In this document: positions 11,919 to 23,434 of the stretch, in pieces
How the letters are laid out: each line of letters starts with the position of its first letter
Position numbering within the stretch: the first letter of the stretch is position 1
Assembly: GCA_025449115.1 (NCBI GenBank)
Contig: JAHLKC010000056.1
Span: 124,001-188,000, forward strand
Source: Chytridium lagenaria
Lineage: Eukaryota; Chytridiomycota; Chytridiomycetes; Chytridiales; Chytridiaceae
Reading direction: 5' to 3'
Length of the DNA stretch: 64,000 bases
Made by a program: the position numbers and the translations under genes
The notes under the pieces: generated by a model
Database searches by the model: none
What the model was told of the DNA's origin: nothing
Seen by the model: only the letters and a program-made list of their open reading frames with translations

Positions 11919-13047
11919 TCACTTCTTTAACGCCTCCACAATCGCCTCGGCCAATCCCGAAGAGCTCCCCGGTTTTGTCCGGTCACAAGCCTCCCGTCCA
12001 CAACCACGTGCGGTGCAAAGACACTCTCACTCTTTTCATATAACCCCCATTCTCCTTCAACCTTGTCTCAAGCATGAACGGCATGAAAGGCGTTAATTGC
12101 ACAGCGTCTTCCTCGTCATTTGTAAACCCGGTCACCTTTTTACCCTTGACGAGGTATTCGCCTGATGAGAGCTTGACGTTGGCGATGCCGGCGGGGCCGT
12201 GGCAGACTGCGGCGACGAGGCCGCCTTGTTCGTAGATTGCTGCGGTGACAGAGTGGGAGGTGGCATCGGTGGCGAGATCGTACATGGGGCCTTTTATTTT
12301 AAAGAATGAGTACGTTGAATGAAAAGGAAATGACGGAAGGACAAAAGCGTGGAGTACCTACCGTGGCCTCCAGGGAACACCACAGCAGCATAGTCCGATG
12401 GCTTAATAGTTGATAACAAAAGAGAGTTATTCACTTTTCCAGTGGCAACGGAGTCTGCGAGGAAAGCAATACACTCGGGGTCCTATTTCACAGACATGTA
12501 AGTTCACTTTATCAACAAAAAAAAATGTTAAAACTCTCACCTCCTTAAATGCCTCGGCGGATCCAGGGTCAAGCGGAGTCTTGCCACCTTTTGGTGACGC
12601 GACGGTGATGTTGAAGCCCGCTTTTGTGAGAATGTTGTAAGGATGGGCGACTTCGGGAAGGTACTGTAAATAGACAAAATAGGTTAGAAGTTTGAAGCGA
12701 GGGGATGATTAGAGTGAATTAATGCAATCCATCCACAATGAGGAAAATAGCGCCAACATTGCATCCACGGGTGCTGATCATTATTCACAAGTTTGCCGTC
12801 ATCACTTATCACAATCCAGCCAAAACTCCTTCCACCGCGTTTTCTTCAGAACATTCAGTCATCCATCCACATCTTCACTCGAATAAACTCCCCATCCTCT
12901 TCCATCCTTCCAACCCCAAACTGCTTCCCCACTTCACTCCCAGCATCGTCAAGCACCAAAACAGACACTCACCCAGCCAGTCTTCTTCCCAGTCGACCCC
13001 AACTCATCGTGCGATGTCATGATGAACAGAATGTCCTTGTTGCCCAT
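11919..13047 (-). CDS. Hsp31-type DJ-1/PfpI protein (glyoxalase III-like)
   Basis: Four exons on the minus strand: 13047-12973 (25 codons, MGNKDILFIMTSHDELG...), 12663-12541 (41 codons, YLPEVAHPYNILTKAGFN...), 12482-12362, and 12290 to TGA 11921-11919. All introns are GT-AG. Diagnostic segments are 'GGHGPMYDL', the nucleophile elbow 'VAAVCHGPAGIANVKL' with the catalytic Cys, 'GKKVTGFTNDEE' and 'PFMLETRLKENGG'. This is the fungal Hsp31/YDR533C class: glutathione-independent methylglyoxal detoxification and chaperone-like activity, cytosolic. Near the C-terminus two bases are missing, one in a GGGGG run (about 12047) and one next to AAAACC (about 11972). Allowing for both, the frame runs through 'APHVVVDGRLVTGQN' to the expected 'EAIVEALKK' and stop. 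As written, the last frame runs out early. Homopolymer indels are the simplest explanation. Confidence 0.85.
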
Positions 13048-13735
13048 GTTGTTGTCGTCGCGGTGAATGTGGTGGAAATGGAATGCGTTCGATGGATGAT
13101 GGTAAAACGGAGGGAGCTCCTTTTTATATATTAACGATCGAGCGATCGAAATTGTTTTTCAAAGATTTACCGAAGTGATGATGCTGACAATTTAAGACCG
13201 CACCACTGATGCACAGAAACAGCTGGCACAAAGGGATGGTGGGGAAGGTTGAAGGCTGCGCATTTCAAATCATGACGGCGGCGTCGACTGACGATTATAA
13301 ATACGTCGAGGGCTAAACCATCGAATGGAGGCGCGTTAATTCATTTCAAGTTGAGCCATCACAATACCTACAAATGGAGGCAAAAGTCTTAATTACTTTG
13401 TATTGTTTAGCCATGATCGCACCACAGTTTCACACCTTCATAAGTTACATCGCTAAATCTGCGCATCTCATGATTTCACTTAAATTAAACCGTCGTTACG
13501 AGTAATCATTAACGTCGATGGTTGTTTGTAATAAGACTTTGGGTAGAATATCCCTTCTTAAAGACAATTTTTGGAGTAATAAACATTAATAATAATTAAT
13601 GCTGGTAAAATGGATGTACAATACAAGAACAACAAGAATAAATAATCATTAATAACAAATCCTTATCGGTGGCAAAAAGCGCAAATGCTGTGGAAACTCC
13701 AGTAAAGCAACCACCATTGCCAAAAACAGATTCCT
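13048..13735. other. Intergenic region, no gene seen
   Basis: AT-rich region between two minus-strand genes. It should contain the promoter of the Hsp31-like gene (sequence just above 13047) and the 3' end of the repeat-protein gene. An ACGATCGAGCGATCGA-like palindromic patch lies at 13132-13149. No coding sequence is supported. Confidence 0.4.
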
Positions 13736-15745
13736 TCATAGACCCCATCTCCTCTTTGCCGCCTCCTCCGCTTTTCGAAGAAGTTCATCGTCACTCTCCG
13801 GCCCTTCACCCAAAGTTTCCGATGCGTTTACATCAGATACGTCAGAGTTTCCCATATGAACACTAGCGGTACGTTCCGCCATGCTCAACAACCCGTCAAT
13901 TCCATCATCAGCGTGACGGTCAAGCGGCGCGGGAGTAGCGTCACCAAAGCTCAAGTCATCGTCGTTTATCAGCTCCCCATCGTCTCCGTGAAACACACTG
14001 GCTTTGCGTTCAGCCACGCTCAGGAGTCCGTCTCTCTCCTCATCAATGTGACGGTCTAGTGATGGAGGAGTGTCCATATCCATGTCAAAATCATCCAATA
14101 TACCCCCTTCTTCAGCACTATTCACGCTGGCTTTTCGTTCGGCCATGCCTAACAACCCATTTTTCCCGTCATCCACGTGACGATCCAGTGACGGAGGGGT
14201 ACTATCATCAAATTCCAACTCATTGTTGTTCATATTCTTGCCGATAGCACCCTGGTTCACGCTAGATTTACGTTCGGACATACTCAATAGCCCATCTTTC
14301 CCCTCGTCTACGTGGCGGTCTAGGGATGGGGGGTTACCGACGTCAATTTCCAAGTCATCGTCATTTGAAATTGGCCTTGTGTCGGCGCGATTGACGCTTG
14401 CTTTACGTTCGGCCATACTTAATAGCCCATCTCTCCCCTCATCAACATATCGGTTCAGTGACGGAGGAGTGTCGACGTCCAGCTCCGAGTCATTTTCGTT
14501 CATCTTTTCCCCGACGTCGTCGTGAATCTTGCTGGCTTTACCCTCATCTATACTCAACATCCCGTCTGTCCCCTCATCCGTGTACCGGTCTAGGGACGGT
14601 GGAGTGTTGATGTCCACCTTAATGTCATTGTCATTGATGTTCTCCACTACCTTTTCGTGGTTCAGGCTGGCCTTACGTTCGGCCATACTCAACAAGCCAT
14701 CTTCTTCATTGATGTGACGATCCAGTGACGGGGGAGTACCGCCGCCTACATCAAAATTATCATCATGTAGCATCCCTCCGACTTCAGCGTGGTTCACGCT
14801 GGCTTTTCGTTCATCCATGCCATCTCTTCCGTCATCAACGTGACGGTCTAAAGACGGTGGAGTACCGTCGTTCCACTCTAACTCGTGGTCAGACGTTTCT
14901 TCCCCATCTTCAGTACGATTTACGCTAGCCTTTCGTTCGGTCATGCTTAACAACCCATCTCCACCGTCATTGGAATGACGATCCAATGAAGGAGGTCCCA
15001 TCCTCTTGGAGTTAATCTCAACAACTCCCCTGAGATCCTTGTTAGCTTTAGTTTCATCCGTGTCTAACAATTTATCCCAGTCGTCAGCATGCCGGTCAAA
15101 TGGAGGGAGCACACCATTCCTATCGTTGTTTAAGTGAACGCTTGCCTCCCGTTCTTCCGCTCCCAACAATCCATCGTTGGTGAAGCGGTCTAACGATGGA
15201 GGGACTTCAAGATCAAAAGCAAGGTCATTGCTTCGCCACATATCACCTTGATCGTTGTCACTAGAGAGATGAACACTGGCTTCGCGTTCATCCATACTCG
15301 GCATCCCATCTCCAGAGTTCCCAAGCCGTGTGAGACTCTCATCTCTATCTATAGTTGCATCCAACCTTTCATGAATGGTTCTTGAGACCCCTTTGTTGAA
15401 CGCTTCCTCAAGCTCCGTTGATCCAGGTGGCGGTGGCTGCAACCGATGATGGGACAAAGGCGGCGTGCCAGGAGCTTGCATCCACGGACGAAGGTTAACT
15501 ATGATCGTAAGCAAGTAAACGAGAGTTGAAGGATTACCTTCATCACTTGGTGGATCCATAGACGGCCACAACTCATCCTTCACTACAGATCCGTCATTTT
15601 GCAGGGCAGAGGAAACCCACAATCCCTCATCAGTAGGAGGGTATTGATTCCTTATGCGATCTCCAGAGGATGGCGGTATGACATACGCTTGATGTAAGGG
15701 GATGGTGATAGCGAGGAGTGTGAGGAGGAGTGATGGATGGAGCAT
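13736..15745 (-). CDS. Secreted acidic protein with 12 tandem ~45-residue repeats
   Basis: The open frame extends up to 15817, but the ATG at 15745 gives a clear signal peptide (MLHPSLLLTLLAITIPL, cleavage near QAYV), so it is the likely start. A 39-nt GT-AG segment (15537-15499) is in frame and is probably a retained or minimal intron. From about residue 130 to the end there are 12 degenerate repeats of roughly 32-48 residues with core 'PPSLDRHVDDGxDGLLSMAERKASVN', separated by acidic Asp/Asn/Glu spacers. No transmembrane segment is seen, and the protein ends KRRWGL. Each unit carries a basic 'ERKAS' patch between acidic spacers. I do not recognise the family. It could be a repetitive secreted or wall protein, or a precursor processed at the basic sites; the latter is only a guess because the sites are RK, not KR. 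The frame is intact over 2 kb. Confidence 0.75.
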   Translation of the reverse strand: MLHPSLLLTLLAITIPLHQAYVIPPSSGDRIRNQYPPTDEGLWVSSALQNDGSVVKDELWPSMDPPSDEGNPSTLVYLLTIIVNLRPWMQAPGTPPLSHHRLQPPPPGSTELEEAFNKGVSRTIHERLDATIDRDESLTRLGNSGDGMPSMDEREASVHLSSDNDQGDMWRSNDLAFDLEVPPSLDRFTNDGLLGAEEREASVHLNNDRNGVLPPFDRHADDWDKLLDTDETKANKDLRGVVEINSKRMGPPSLDRHSNDGGDGLLSMTERKASVNRTEDGEETSDHELEWNDGTPPSLDRHVDDGRDGMDERKASVNHAEVGGMLHDDNFDVGGGTPPSLDRHINEEDGLLSMAERKASLNHEKVVENINDNDIKVDINTPPSLDRYTDEGTDGMLSIDEGKASKIHDDVGEKMNENDSELDVDTPPSLNRYVDEGRDGLLSMAERKASVNRADTRPISNDDDLEIDVGNPPSLDRHVDEGKDGLLSMSERKSSVNQGAIGKNMNNNELEFDDSTPPSLDRHVDDGKNGLLGMAERKASVNSAEEGGILDDFDMDMDTPPSLDRHIDEERDGLLSVAERKASVFHGDDGELINDDDLSFGDATPAPLDRHADDGIDGLLSMAERTASVHMGNSDVSDVNASETLGEGPESDDELLRKAEEAAKRRWGL

Positions 15746-16272
15746 CTTTTTTGTTTGCTGTCGGACTTTGAAATTATTGGTCGAAGTCTTGATGGTTGAA
15801 GGCATTTGAGTATGCAATACTGGTATCGTAAAAGAGGCGCAGAGGTAGCATTTCTCAAGACATGAAAAGATACAGAAAAACCTCTCGCGAAAAAGTACAT
15901 TACATTAAGGGATTTCAATCGCAAGTTTGGCGAGAGGTTGAATTAATTGGTAAGAGGATCATGCTGCAGGGGCTCCTGTGCGAGGCGTAGGCCAGCATGA
16001 CGGCCTCAATTTCTCAGAGTCAAGCTTTGATGATAGTTGCACCCGCAACGGTGCAACGGCACCTATCCTCCTCCACCGATACCACTTCCCACCACAAGGC
16101 CTAGGCTCTGCATAAATCCTATTTTGAATGCGTGAAGGAATATCGCAAGGAACACAAAAAACCGTTAAGGACACAAGGAACACAACAGACCATGAAGGAT
16201 CACAAGGGACACAGCAAAGCCAAAGTGATGTCTGAGTTTCATAGCCTGGCTTCAATACCAAGCTGATAATCA

Positions 16273-16947
16273 TGTCCACCCCCCAACCGCAACCCTCGAC
16301 ATCGATCTGCAACTTCATCACTTCTCTGTAAGCTGCAACTAGTTGCCATCTGTTCTTTCCTATCTAATCCATTTCATCGCTGTACCTGCACCCATTAGAG
16401 CATTCTCCCTCGCCTCCATCACTGTCGTTCTTGTGATCCTCGCAGAATTCTACCCATCAAACCTCTCGAATAGAGGGAAGGGAGGGCCATGCGAAGCAAA
16501 TATCGTAACGTTTTTACTGGGTTGTTTGAGTATATCGGTGCTATACGGGTTACCGACAAAGTCGCTGGAGTTTTATCTTGATCGCCGGCCAGAATGGAAG
16601 AATCATTTGGTCGGGAAACTCCAGCCGTTCTCTAGAATTGTTTCATTGTTTGCATTGTGGGTACTTCTCTCTCGCTTTGCTTTGACGAGTGGGGGAGAAT
16701 TCGATGGAGCATGTTGGGCTTTACCGGGATGTTTGCTAATATAGAGATGATCTAGTATATGGATTATTCTCGGTCAAGTGTGGCTATTTCGCAGCACGGA
16801 GTGTCGTTCAAACAACCCGCCATCTACTGGCTCGCCATGTATTATATCAGTAAGCCAAATCATCCGTTTTCACAATCATTTTATTAACCTATGTTTTATC
16901 TAGTCATTACTTACGTTACCTTATTCTTTACCTGTCTTTGTTCATAA
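16273..16947 (+). CDS. Small multi-pass membrane protein of unknown function
   Basis: A four-exon model keeps frame throughout: exon 1 from ATG 16273 (MSTPQPQPSTSICNFITSL), a GT-AG intron ending at CCCATTAG, exon 2 to 16660, exon 3 16756-16849, exon 4 16904-16947 ending TAA. The protein has hydrophobic segments at about residues 12-35 (ending 'TVVLVILAEFY'), 50-65 ('ANIVTFLLGCLSISVLYG'), 90-100 and 130-150 ('YWLAMYYIIITYVTLFF'). It is shorter than 160 residues and no family is recognised. An alternative frame after 16938 would add a basic tail ('KWLGIRRGLSNEVK'). It is divergent from the secreted repeat protein, with about 530 nt between start codons that presumably contain both promoters. 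Confidence 0.5.
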
Positions 16948-17347
16948 GGAAATGGTTGGGAATCCGCCGTGGACTTTCGAATGAAGTGAAATGTTTTTGT
17001 TGATACTTTGAATTTAATTGGCGCGCTTTTACTTGATCTCGAGCTGTAACGTGAGCTTGATTTTAGGAAGCCTCATGTTTCATGCGCATGAGGATCCCTA
17101 TACAACGGGGTATTTCACCAAAGCCTTCACTCCATTCTTCATTTCACAACGTTTCTTTTTGGTTTCGATAATGGCGGAGCCTATTGAATACCGACGCCCT
17201 CAAACTTCTATTAGTAACGGCACAGCTTTCACGATAAAGCTTCTATTCAATATGAATACAAAAATAAATAACGCGCCACAGAGTTACAACCAATAACTAT
17301 ATTTTAACTAATCATCCGCTCTAAAAAGACCACCGCAACATAGTTTT

Positions 17348-19543
17348 CTACTTCTTGAACCTCATTACCAACGCGATCCGACGAAGCTCCTCCTGCGAAG
17401 GGGGTTGCCTAGCATTCCTCGAACCTTTGCAACCATTCCGCGTCTCGAGCGACCGTGGAGCGCGAATCTCTCTGCAAGCATCTATAAAAAAAATTAGACA
17501 TACGACAGCAGTTTTAGCAAAAGAGACTTACAATAAAATGACCAACATCCTCCTCTCTTGAGCAATAGTGCCCGGATTTTTCTTGATAGTTTCAGTGACG
17601 GCTACGTTGATGGCAGGAGAAGTCGCGAGAGTTGGTTCAGGGACGTGTTGACCAAGTTGCTAACGGATTATAAAAATTAGTATCACTTCTAAGAACAAAA
17701 TGACATAGAATGTAGAAAATCTAACCAGAGAGCCATCACCGCCTTCCTCAAGGTACACGGGAACATTCGCAGTGGACACGACCCAGCGTCGGCTTCCACC
17801 GCGCCCTCCGTTTCCACAACATCCACACCGCCCTCATGGCCGACGTGAGCGTCTGACGCGTTCACCAGATCTTCGGCAAGCGACTAAAATAAAATAAAGA
17901 GTGAAAAAAAATATGAGTCGCGCATTAGAACATTTATTATATGACAAAGGAAGAAGTGGAAGAATGATGTGGAAGAGAAAAGCTTACCATAACCTCCTCG
18001 CCGGCATCCGCGGTCACCTCCGCAGTCGTCTCGATTCTGTCTTTGGGGACATCAACATCGGCCTTCATGAGATTGAGAGAACTGTTGTTGGAATCGATAG
18101 GGGCCAAAATGGGAAGATCGACGTATAGAGGTGTCATCCGCCAGAACACATTGTCAAAAAAGGCATCAGGGACGGTATCGGTAGCAGACGGGGTGTTGTA
18201 ATCAATAGGAGACTCAAAATCGGTAACTGCGGAATGTCCAACTGCAGCCTTTATGAAAAACAGAATTAAAAAAAAGGAACAATGACCAGGAGCGTAAATG
18301 AAACTACATACATTCAAATTAAGCGCAAGCGACCCCAAATCGTACATTTCGTCTGAATCTTCAAAAATGGTCTCCATAGGGCCTTGCCTCTCCGCACCAA
18401 CATCGAGGGTAGTGTCTTCACTGTTGTCACGCCTGTTTCCATCATCCTCCTGCTTGTACTCATCGTCAGATTCCAGACCTAGCTGAGTCTCAATAGCCGG
18501 ATTCAAACGATCACGACCAAGACTCTGATATAAATGATAATGTAAGAACTGTGTAAACAATATGTCGAAGGACGGAACAGAAATGCTTAAATGTCATCTT
18601 TACTTACAATTATGTCATCATCATCGTCAATTGATGCGAACCGGTCGTTCATGTTGAAACGGGCGGCAATACTGTGAGAGGCCATTTCGCCAACCTCGGG
18701 ACAGCGACTTTCTGACTCCTCCGTAGCGACTCCCAATAAGCCATTCTCTGCAGAATTCCCGTGAGCCTCGAAGGCTGCCAAAGCGGTGCAAGAGGGCTCG
18801 GAAGTCTATTACATACAAGGAGGAAGACATTAGAATTGAGAATGTAAAAACACAGAAACGAGGCAAGAAAGATACACAATAAACGTAAAGCTTACCGCAA
18901 TGGATGCTTCATGAGTCGGGACAACAGCAGGAGCTTCAGAAGCCATAACCTCAGCCTCTGAAGGACGACCGGATACCTCTCCCGCGCTGTATGTCGCATT
19001 CTATATTAACGAAAATGGTAAGTTGACTACACTCTTAAGACCAATTGGTCTTACCGAACACCTCAAAGCTTCGTCCACCAGGGTTTCTGAGCTCGCGTCA
19101 CATCCATCGTCAATCTAAAGGCCGTCGTTAGGTAAAGATGTGAAAAGCAAAGTTTACCTGTGAGCTTAGCTTGGAGGCATCAGCTGGAGCCCCGTCAGTT
19201 AAATTAAACGCAAAGTATTGAATAGCGGCCACGATGCCTTTGTCGCGTGTCTTTGCCAAATCACCAGCGCACATTCCCAGACGTTTCAAAGCGTCAGCGG
19301 CTTGGAGACAGCCCACTTTGTGCTAGACACCGGCAAGAGGAGGTAAGTGACATGGAAAAAGGAGTGGAAGAACATGGAAGTAAGAAAGGATCTTACGGTT
19401 TCTGGCTTCATCGTCTCCTTTCCAATAATCACCATCGAGTTCAGGATGTTGCAATCTAGGATAATCGCCATCATAGACTCAGAGTTATCGGTCGAGGGCG
19501 TCATCCCGTCGTTGCAAAGGTTTGCCAGCATGTCGAGAGGCAT
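17348..19543 (-). CDS. Copy A of the phase-0 modular acidic gene family (10 exons)
   Basis: Ten exons on the minus strand: 19543-19397, 19322-19158, 19114-19055, 19000-18896, 18805-18608, 18524-18312, 18248-17988, 17883-17726, 17659-17532, 17482-17348. The first seven are whole codons (49, 55, 20, 35, 66, 71 and 87), so every intron between them is phase 0. The protein starts MPLDMLANLCNDGM, has 'SMMAIILDCNILNSMVIIGK', 'HKVGCLQAADALKRLGMC', the 20-codon exon ending 'LVDEALRCS', an acidic middle (for example 'IDDDDDI'), a 'DAFFDNVFWRM' motif, 'SLAEDLVNASDAHVGHEGG', and a basic tail (R/K-rich, ending RFKK in the sister copy). No signal peptide, membrane segment or known domain is seen. Exons 8 and 9 are each one base short of the sister copy (158 vs 159, 128 vs 129), and exon 10 lacks one base in a G run. 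Function unknown. Confidence 0.7.
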
Positions 19544-20510
19544 GGTAGATAGAGTGAAGAGCGAAGGGAAGGATGTGGTTCAATATCTCTAACGCTGTCG
19601 TTTTTGAGAAAGAATGTATGAAGAGCTTCGCAGTAGAGAGAGTGACCCTCTCTTTATCCTCACAGGTCCGATTCGGAGCTGAATCATGGCTGCTGAATCA
19701 CGGAATTCTGCGAGCCTTTGTGGTTGGAGAGAGATGGTGAGCCATCCCATCAACGAGCAAATCTTCTTGCTGAGGGTCGATCCTTCTCTCCTGCATTTTG
19801 ATGGGTAGGACGCTCTGGATCATGGGTCTTCGATCCCTCTCCTTTCAAACCCGCTTGCGAATCTTTAGGAAAGCGAGAAGGTTTATTGGTGATGCGTGTT
19901 CCTAGAAGACTGACAGCGCATATCCACCCATCATATTGCAGCATCCCTGCCCGGTGCTCATTGTAGCATGGATCACCTGGATGCGAGGAGGGTTGAAGAC
20001 GATCCCTTTTGCAGAAGAAAGCATGGCAAAACATTGGAAAAAGATTGTGTCCGAAACTCAGTGGCCTTCACTGTTACCCTGGACACGTCGCGTAGAACGC
20101 GATGATGGAAAAATAATGAGCACGATTCTCCGATGGATTCGGATTCCAGGTATGCCACAAGACGGTGTAATGACGGTCTTATTATCCGTCTGGATGCTTT
20201 TTCAGCACTCGACGTCGATCCCAAAATCAATTGCAGCATGCACATTTCCATCACTTGAACAGCTTTGAAGCCACTAATTATGCTTCGTCAAAAAGCATGT
20301 TGAAATTATCGTATCATGAGAGTTCCGCGATGACGTGTGGGGAGGCGATCTCAAGCTGCTGTCATAACGGACACGAGCCAGAGTTGTTTTATCAACAGCC
20401 TTTTTTCCCAAGCAGCTATGAAGATAAATATGGGGTTAAGCCTAGTCAATGCAGGCATTTTTTCCGACGTATTATAATATAAAATCGTGCCCAAGAAGAG
20501 TCAACGCACG
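19544..20510 (-). repeat. Duplicated upstream block of family copy A (inverted relative to copy E)
   Basis: Read on the minus strand, the 1 kb upstream of copy A matches 61768-62832 upstream of copy E. Landmarks in order from the distal end are 'TTCTTGGGCACGA', 'TATATTATAATA', 'GGCTTAACCCCATA', 'TCTGGCTCGTGTCCGTTATG', 'GATCGACGTCGAGTGC', 'TCGTCTTCAACC' and the promoter motif. A conserved open frame (20034-19750 here, 62337-62624 in copy E) has few changes, which may reflect recent duplication rather than a gene. Copy D shares only the last ~280 nt. Confidence 0.75.
19666..19688 (-). promoter_or_regulatory. Conserved upstream palindromic element, copy A
   Basis: Minus-strand CATGATTCAGCTCCGAATC followed by GGAC. 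It contains the inverted repeat GATTC-6-GAATC, and a second GATTCAG lies just upstream. It ends 123 nt before the start codon of copy A. The same element precedes all five family members. Confidence 0.6.
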
Positions 20511-21239
20511 AAGACTCATATAATTATAACTTTGTAAAAAAACAAATAAAGCCACACATCCGAAATACCACCCATAATTCCTTCCCACATCGACGTCAGT
20601 AAGAATATTCACTACAAGCAACGCATCAAACTACCCAACCCTTCCTTTACACCCATCATTCTAACCTGATAAGCCTAAGAAACGTTTCACTCCCTCTTCT
20701 AACATTATCACATTCCTTCCCACGATGTCTTTCAAATTACATCCACTACAGTCGACATTACCAACAGCCATAGAAGTACCTAAGCCCCATTCATATCAGT
20801 CACCTGAATTCTCGTTCCTGGTGACCTCACCGTTTCTCCCAACCGTTATCCACTAAATCCACGTTCCACCGTATTCCTCCCCATATCGTCTCAATAGCTA
20901 CATTGACTGTCCTTTCAAACTACGAGTCAATCTACGCTAGATATCCGTCATACTCATCATCCAAGCCTGAAGAACACTAGACACGATCCCACGTTCCATA
21001 CATCTCTTCCAGACGTCACGCGCCACGATATTCCGTCTCCACCGATTTTCTTTCTCTAGATCATTCTCTCCTATCTACGCGTCTTCCGGCTTAGCCCGGA
21101 TCCAGGGAGTCTTATGCTTTTTCGCGCAATCTCCAGTTATATGGAATGCGTGTAATGGCAAGTGACGTTGATGATTTAGCCTGGACTTACTGTGTTCATT
21201 AATAAGGTATCTTTGATGCGCCGGATGATGCGGAGTTCA
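20511..21239. other. Intergenic region, no gene seen
   Basis: Low-GC sequence with many stops in all frames. I see no gene, repeat array or RNA gene here. Confidence 0.4.
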
Positions 21240-21460
21240 TGTTAGGATCGGTAAAGGGAGAGGTTGGACATAGAAATAATGACGAGCCGCAAGGCTTCAT
21301 ACTTTCCTTGCAAAGGCTCGCTACTCAACGGAAAAAATAATATATTAACCCAAGTTAATGTAAAAAGGAAAAAAAAAAAGTTTACCGTAAGAGCACTGGT
21401 ATCTTCATCGTCCTTAGATAAAAGCAACAGAAGCAGCGAAATATTCCAAATCCATTAAAG
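21240..21460 (-). pseudogene. Possible exon relic of the modular acidic family
   Basis: Minus-strand reading gives 'LSKDDEDTSALT' immediately followed by GTAAAC, and after an AT-rich gap a second coding-like stretch ending 'VIISMSNLSLYRS'. The acidic exon ending at a GTAA donor resembles exon ends in the family copies on either side. Similarity is short and may be chance. Confidence 0.2.
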
Positions 21461-21625
21461 CAATGATTAAAACAAAACAAGTAGTGACAACCTTTCGTAA
21501 ACCTAATATATTGACATGTGCATCAAAATAAACCTCCAAACAGCCACTCCCATCCCGATCCGACCACCATCAAAACACTAACATCATCGCTTTCTATCCT
21601 TAAGCATGAACAAGTAGTTTAGAGC

Positions 21626-22598
21626 TTAGCCTTCTTTCCACCTTGGCAACAGGATGTTGTGGTCCTTGATGAAACGAAGTGTCTTTTCGACTCCTCCAGC
21701 CTTGACAAAGACCTTGCAGAAAACGGAATAAGTTAGAATAGTTATTCATTTGGTGTAAGGTAGTCTAACTGTTTAAATACGAAATACGAAAATAACCGTA
21801 ATCACCACAAAGACGAGGACAGAAGATAAACACAGAAATACAACCAAATATCCCTAAAGCAAAGATATTCTTACCTCCTCCAACTGAAAAGCGGCCTGCA
21901 TGTCACCGACGACCCTGATTCTTCCACTGACAAAAGCCTTGACGGCACTCAAACCTCAGTGACAAAGTTCAAGATATCATGATCTCAATCTCCATGACTA
22001 CAACAGGGATCTGTTCGGTCGACTTTGTGGCGCCCTTAGGAGGGGAGGGAGGTGAGGGCGGGTTTGAGATACGATAGCGGGACCATCACGGCCTTGGAAG
22101 AGAAGGTACCTTCAAACGTATGATCAATCGTTAATTCAAACATGGTAGCGATATGTAGCTGTTGCAGTTATAAATAGTCGGTCTAGTAATTAAAGCGATA
22201 GCAGAAGCCCCATACTCAAGTTGCCCAGCCGAATTACAAGTCATGGTGTTTAGCACAGCTGCTCCATCCTGCCTTAGCCAAAATAAGCCGCTTCTTCGGC
22301 ATTATCCCTGCTCCTCGCCATAGCACTTCTTCGCAGCGCGATGATTCCTCGACCAACAGTGAATCCTTGCCAAAGTAATGACTCACCACTCATCCACAGC
22401 ATTACCCTTCTTCAAGACGGTCACAATGAACAATCCCTTCAAATTGGCAGTAGAGACGGGGTCAGCGTTAATCTCCTTTGCAAGTTCTGGAAAGAGGATG
22501 GAAGAGTGAAGAGGTGCTGGTGTTGCTGATGATGTGGATGAGGAAGAAGCAGCAACGCCCTTGAAGGAAGCGAGTTTCTCCTTTGCGGCGTCAGACAT
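21626..22598 (-). pseudogene. SCP2 sterol-transfer domain protein, frame disrupted
   Basis: The first exon (22598 to about 22383) starts MSDAAKEKLASFKG and reaches 'LFPELAKEINADPVSTANLK' and 'GLFIVTVLKKGNAVDEW', matching the N-terminal half of the SCP2 sterol-binding fold, and ends at a GTGAGT donor. Further minus-strand exons give 'VVVMEIEIMIS', then in another frame 'SAVKAFVSGRIRVVGDMQAA' and 'FQLEE', then after an intron 'VFVKAGGVEKTLRFIKDHNI' and a stop at 21628-21626. Those pieces fit the SCP2 C-terminal half, where a 'G(K/R)(L/I)(K/R)VxGxM' strand precedes the last helix. The central exon contains in-frame stops and needs one or two frame changes. SCP2 proteins bind and carry sterols and acyl-CoAs, often in peroxisomes; no clear PTS1 signal ends this protein (it ends KEG). 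Confidence 0.5.
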
Positions 22599-23418
22599 AT
22601 CGAAGGTAGTGATCGTTATGGGATCAAAGCTGGTGTTGCTGGAAGGTAAGCCCTAGGCTTGACGATAATCTGGAGTCGAGACGGAGGAGTGCGCGAGGGA
22701 TGGATGCCGTGTGCTTGCTTGTGAGTGACTCAAGGAGCAGCAAATTGATCTCACAAAAAGTGATTATCAGTCACATGACCTCACATAGATAATCACGTGA
22801 CGGCTGACGAGGCAGAGACGGCCTCACCTCTGCCTCCTCGGAGACGCGCGTATGTAGGTACGTAAGTACAGATTGGTGATTCCAATTAAATAGCGCAACG
22901 GAGTCTGGTGATGGTCGGCCGTCCTCATCCGGACTATTCTTACTTTACCCAATATCCTGACTTCCACAATAATCTGCCTTTCGAAAACCACAAGGAGAGG
23001 CTAGATATTCGCAAATAAGTCGCGTTATCATCCATCAGTCGTCCAGATACTAAAGGTAATAGCCTTTCGGCATAGAAAGAAATGAAATTGATGGTGTTGA
23101 TGTGACGGCGTTGTCCAATAGGTCCGGACACGTTATCTTAACAATCCCCCATAACCTTCACCTTCATAACCAGCCGGTTCGTATCATGCTGAGCAGACCC
23201 GGTAATACGCTCATCTAGAAGCACGCATGGGATTCATCCACTTGCTTCAATCGCTATTGGCCGCATCGTTGCAAGCAAGCGGGTATCTGATATGCTGCTC
23301 CCAATGCGATCACTTTTCTACCCATCAGAATGCAGAGCGCTGGTTCTGATAACAGTGATAGAGTGCCGAACGAGATGAAAGGTTCGCCTGGACATTGACG
23401 AATAATTCCATGGCAGGC
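22599..23418. other. Divergent intergenic region
   Basis: Contains the promoter region of the SCP2-like gene and the upstream region of family copy B. The palindrome 'TCACGTGA' occurs near 22794-22801, and 'AGTCACATGACCTCA' is nearby. No coding sequence is supported. Confidence 0.35.
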
Positions 23419-23434
23419 CATGATTCAGGAGGGC

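Noticed and set aside
13669..14928. Plus-strand open frames across the repeat protein
   Set aside because: They mirror the 12 repeats on the other strand and have no start context or domain.
15959..16321. 120-residue Cys-rich minus-strand frame between two genes
   Set aside because: It comes from short imperfect tandem repeats (AAGGAACACA-like) and overlaps the first exon of the membrane protein on the other strand.
19750..20034. Conserved 94-residue frame upstream of copies A and E as a gene
   Set aside because: The two versions are similar because the whole block is a recent duplication; there is no domain, and the block carries the promoter of the family copies.
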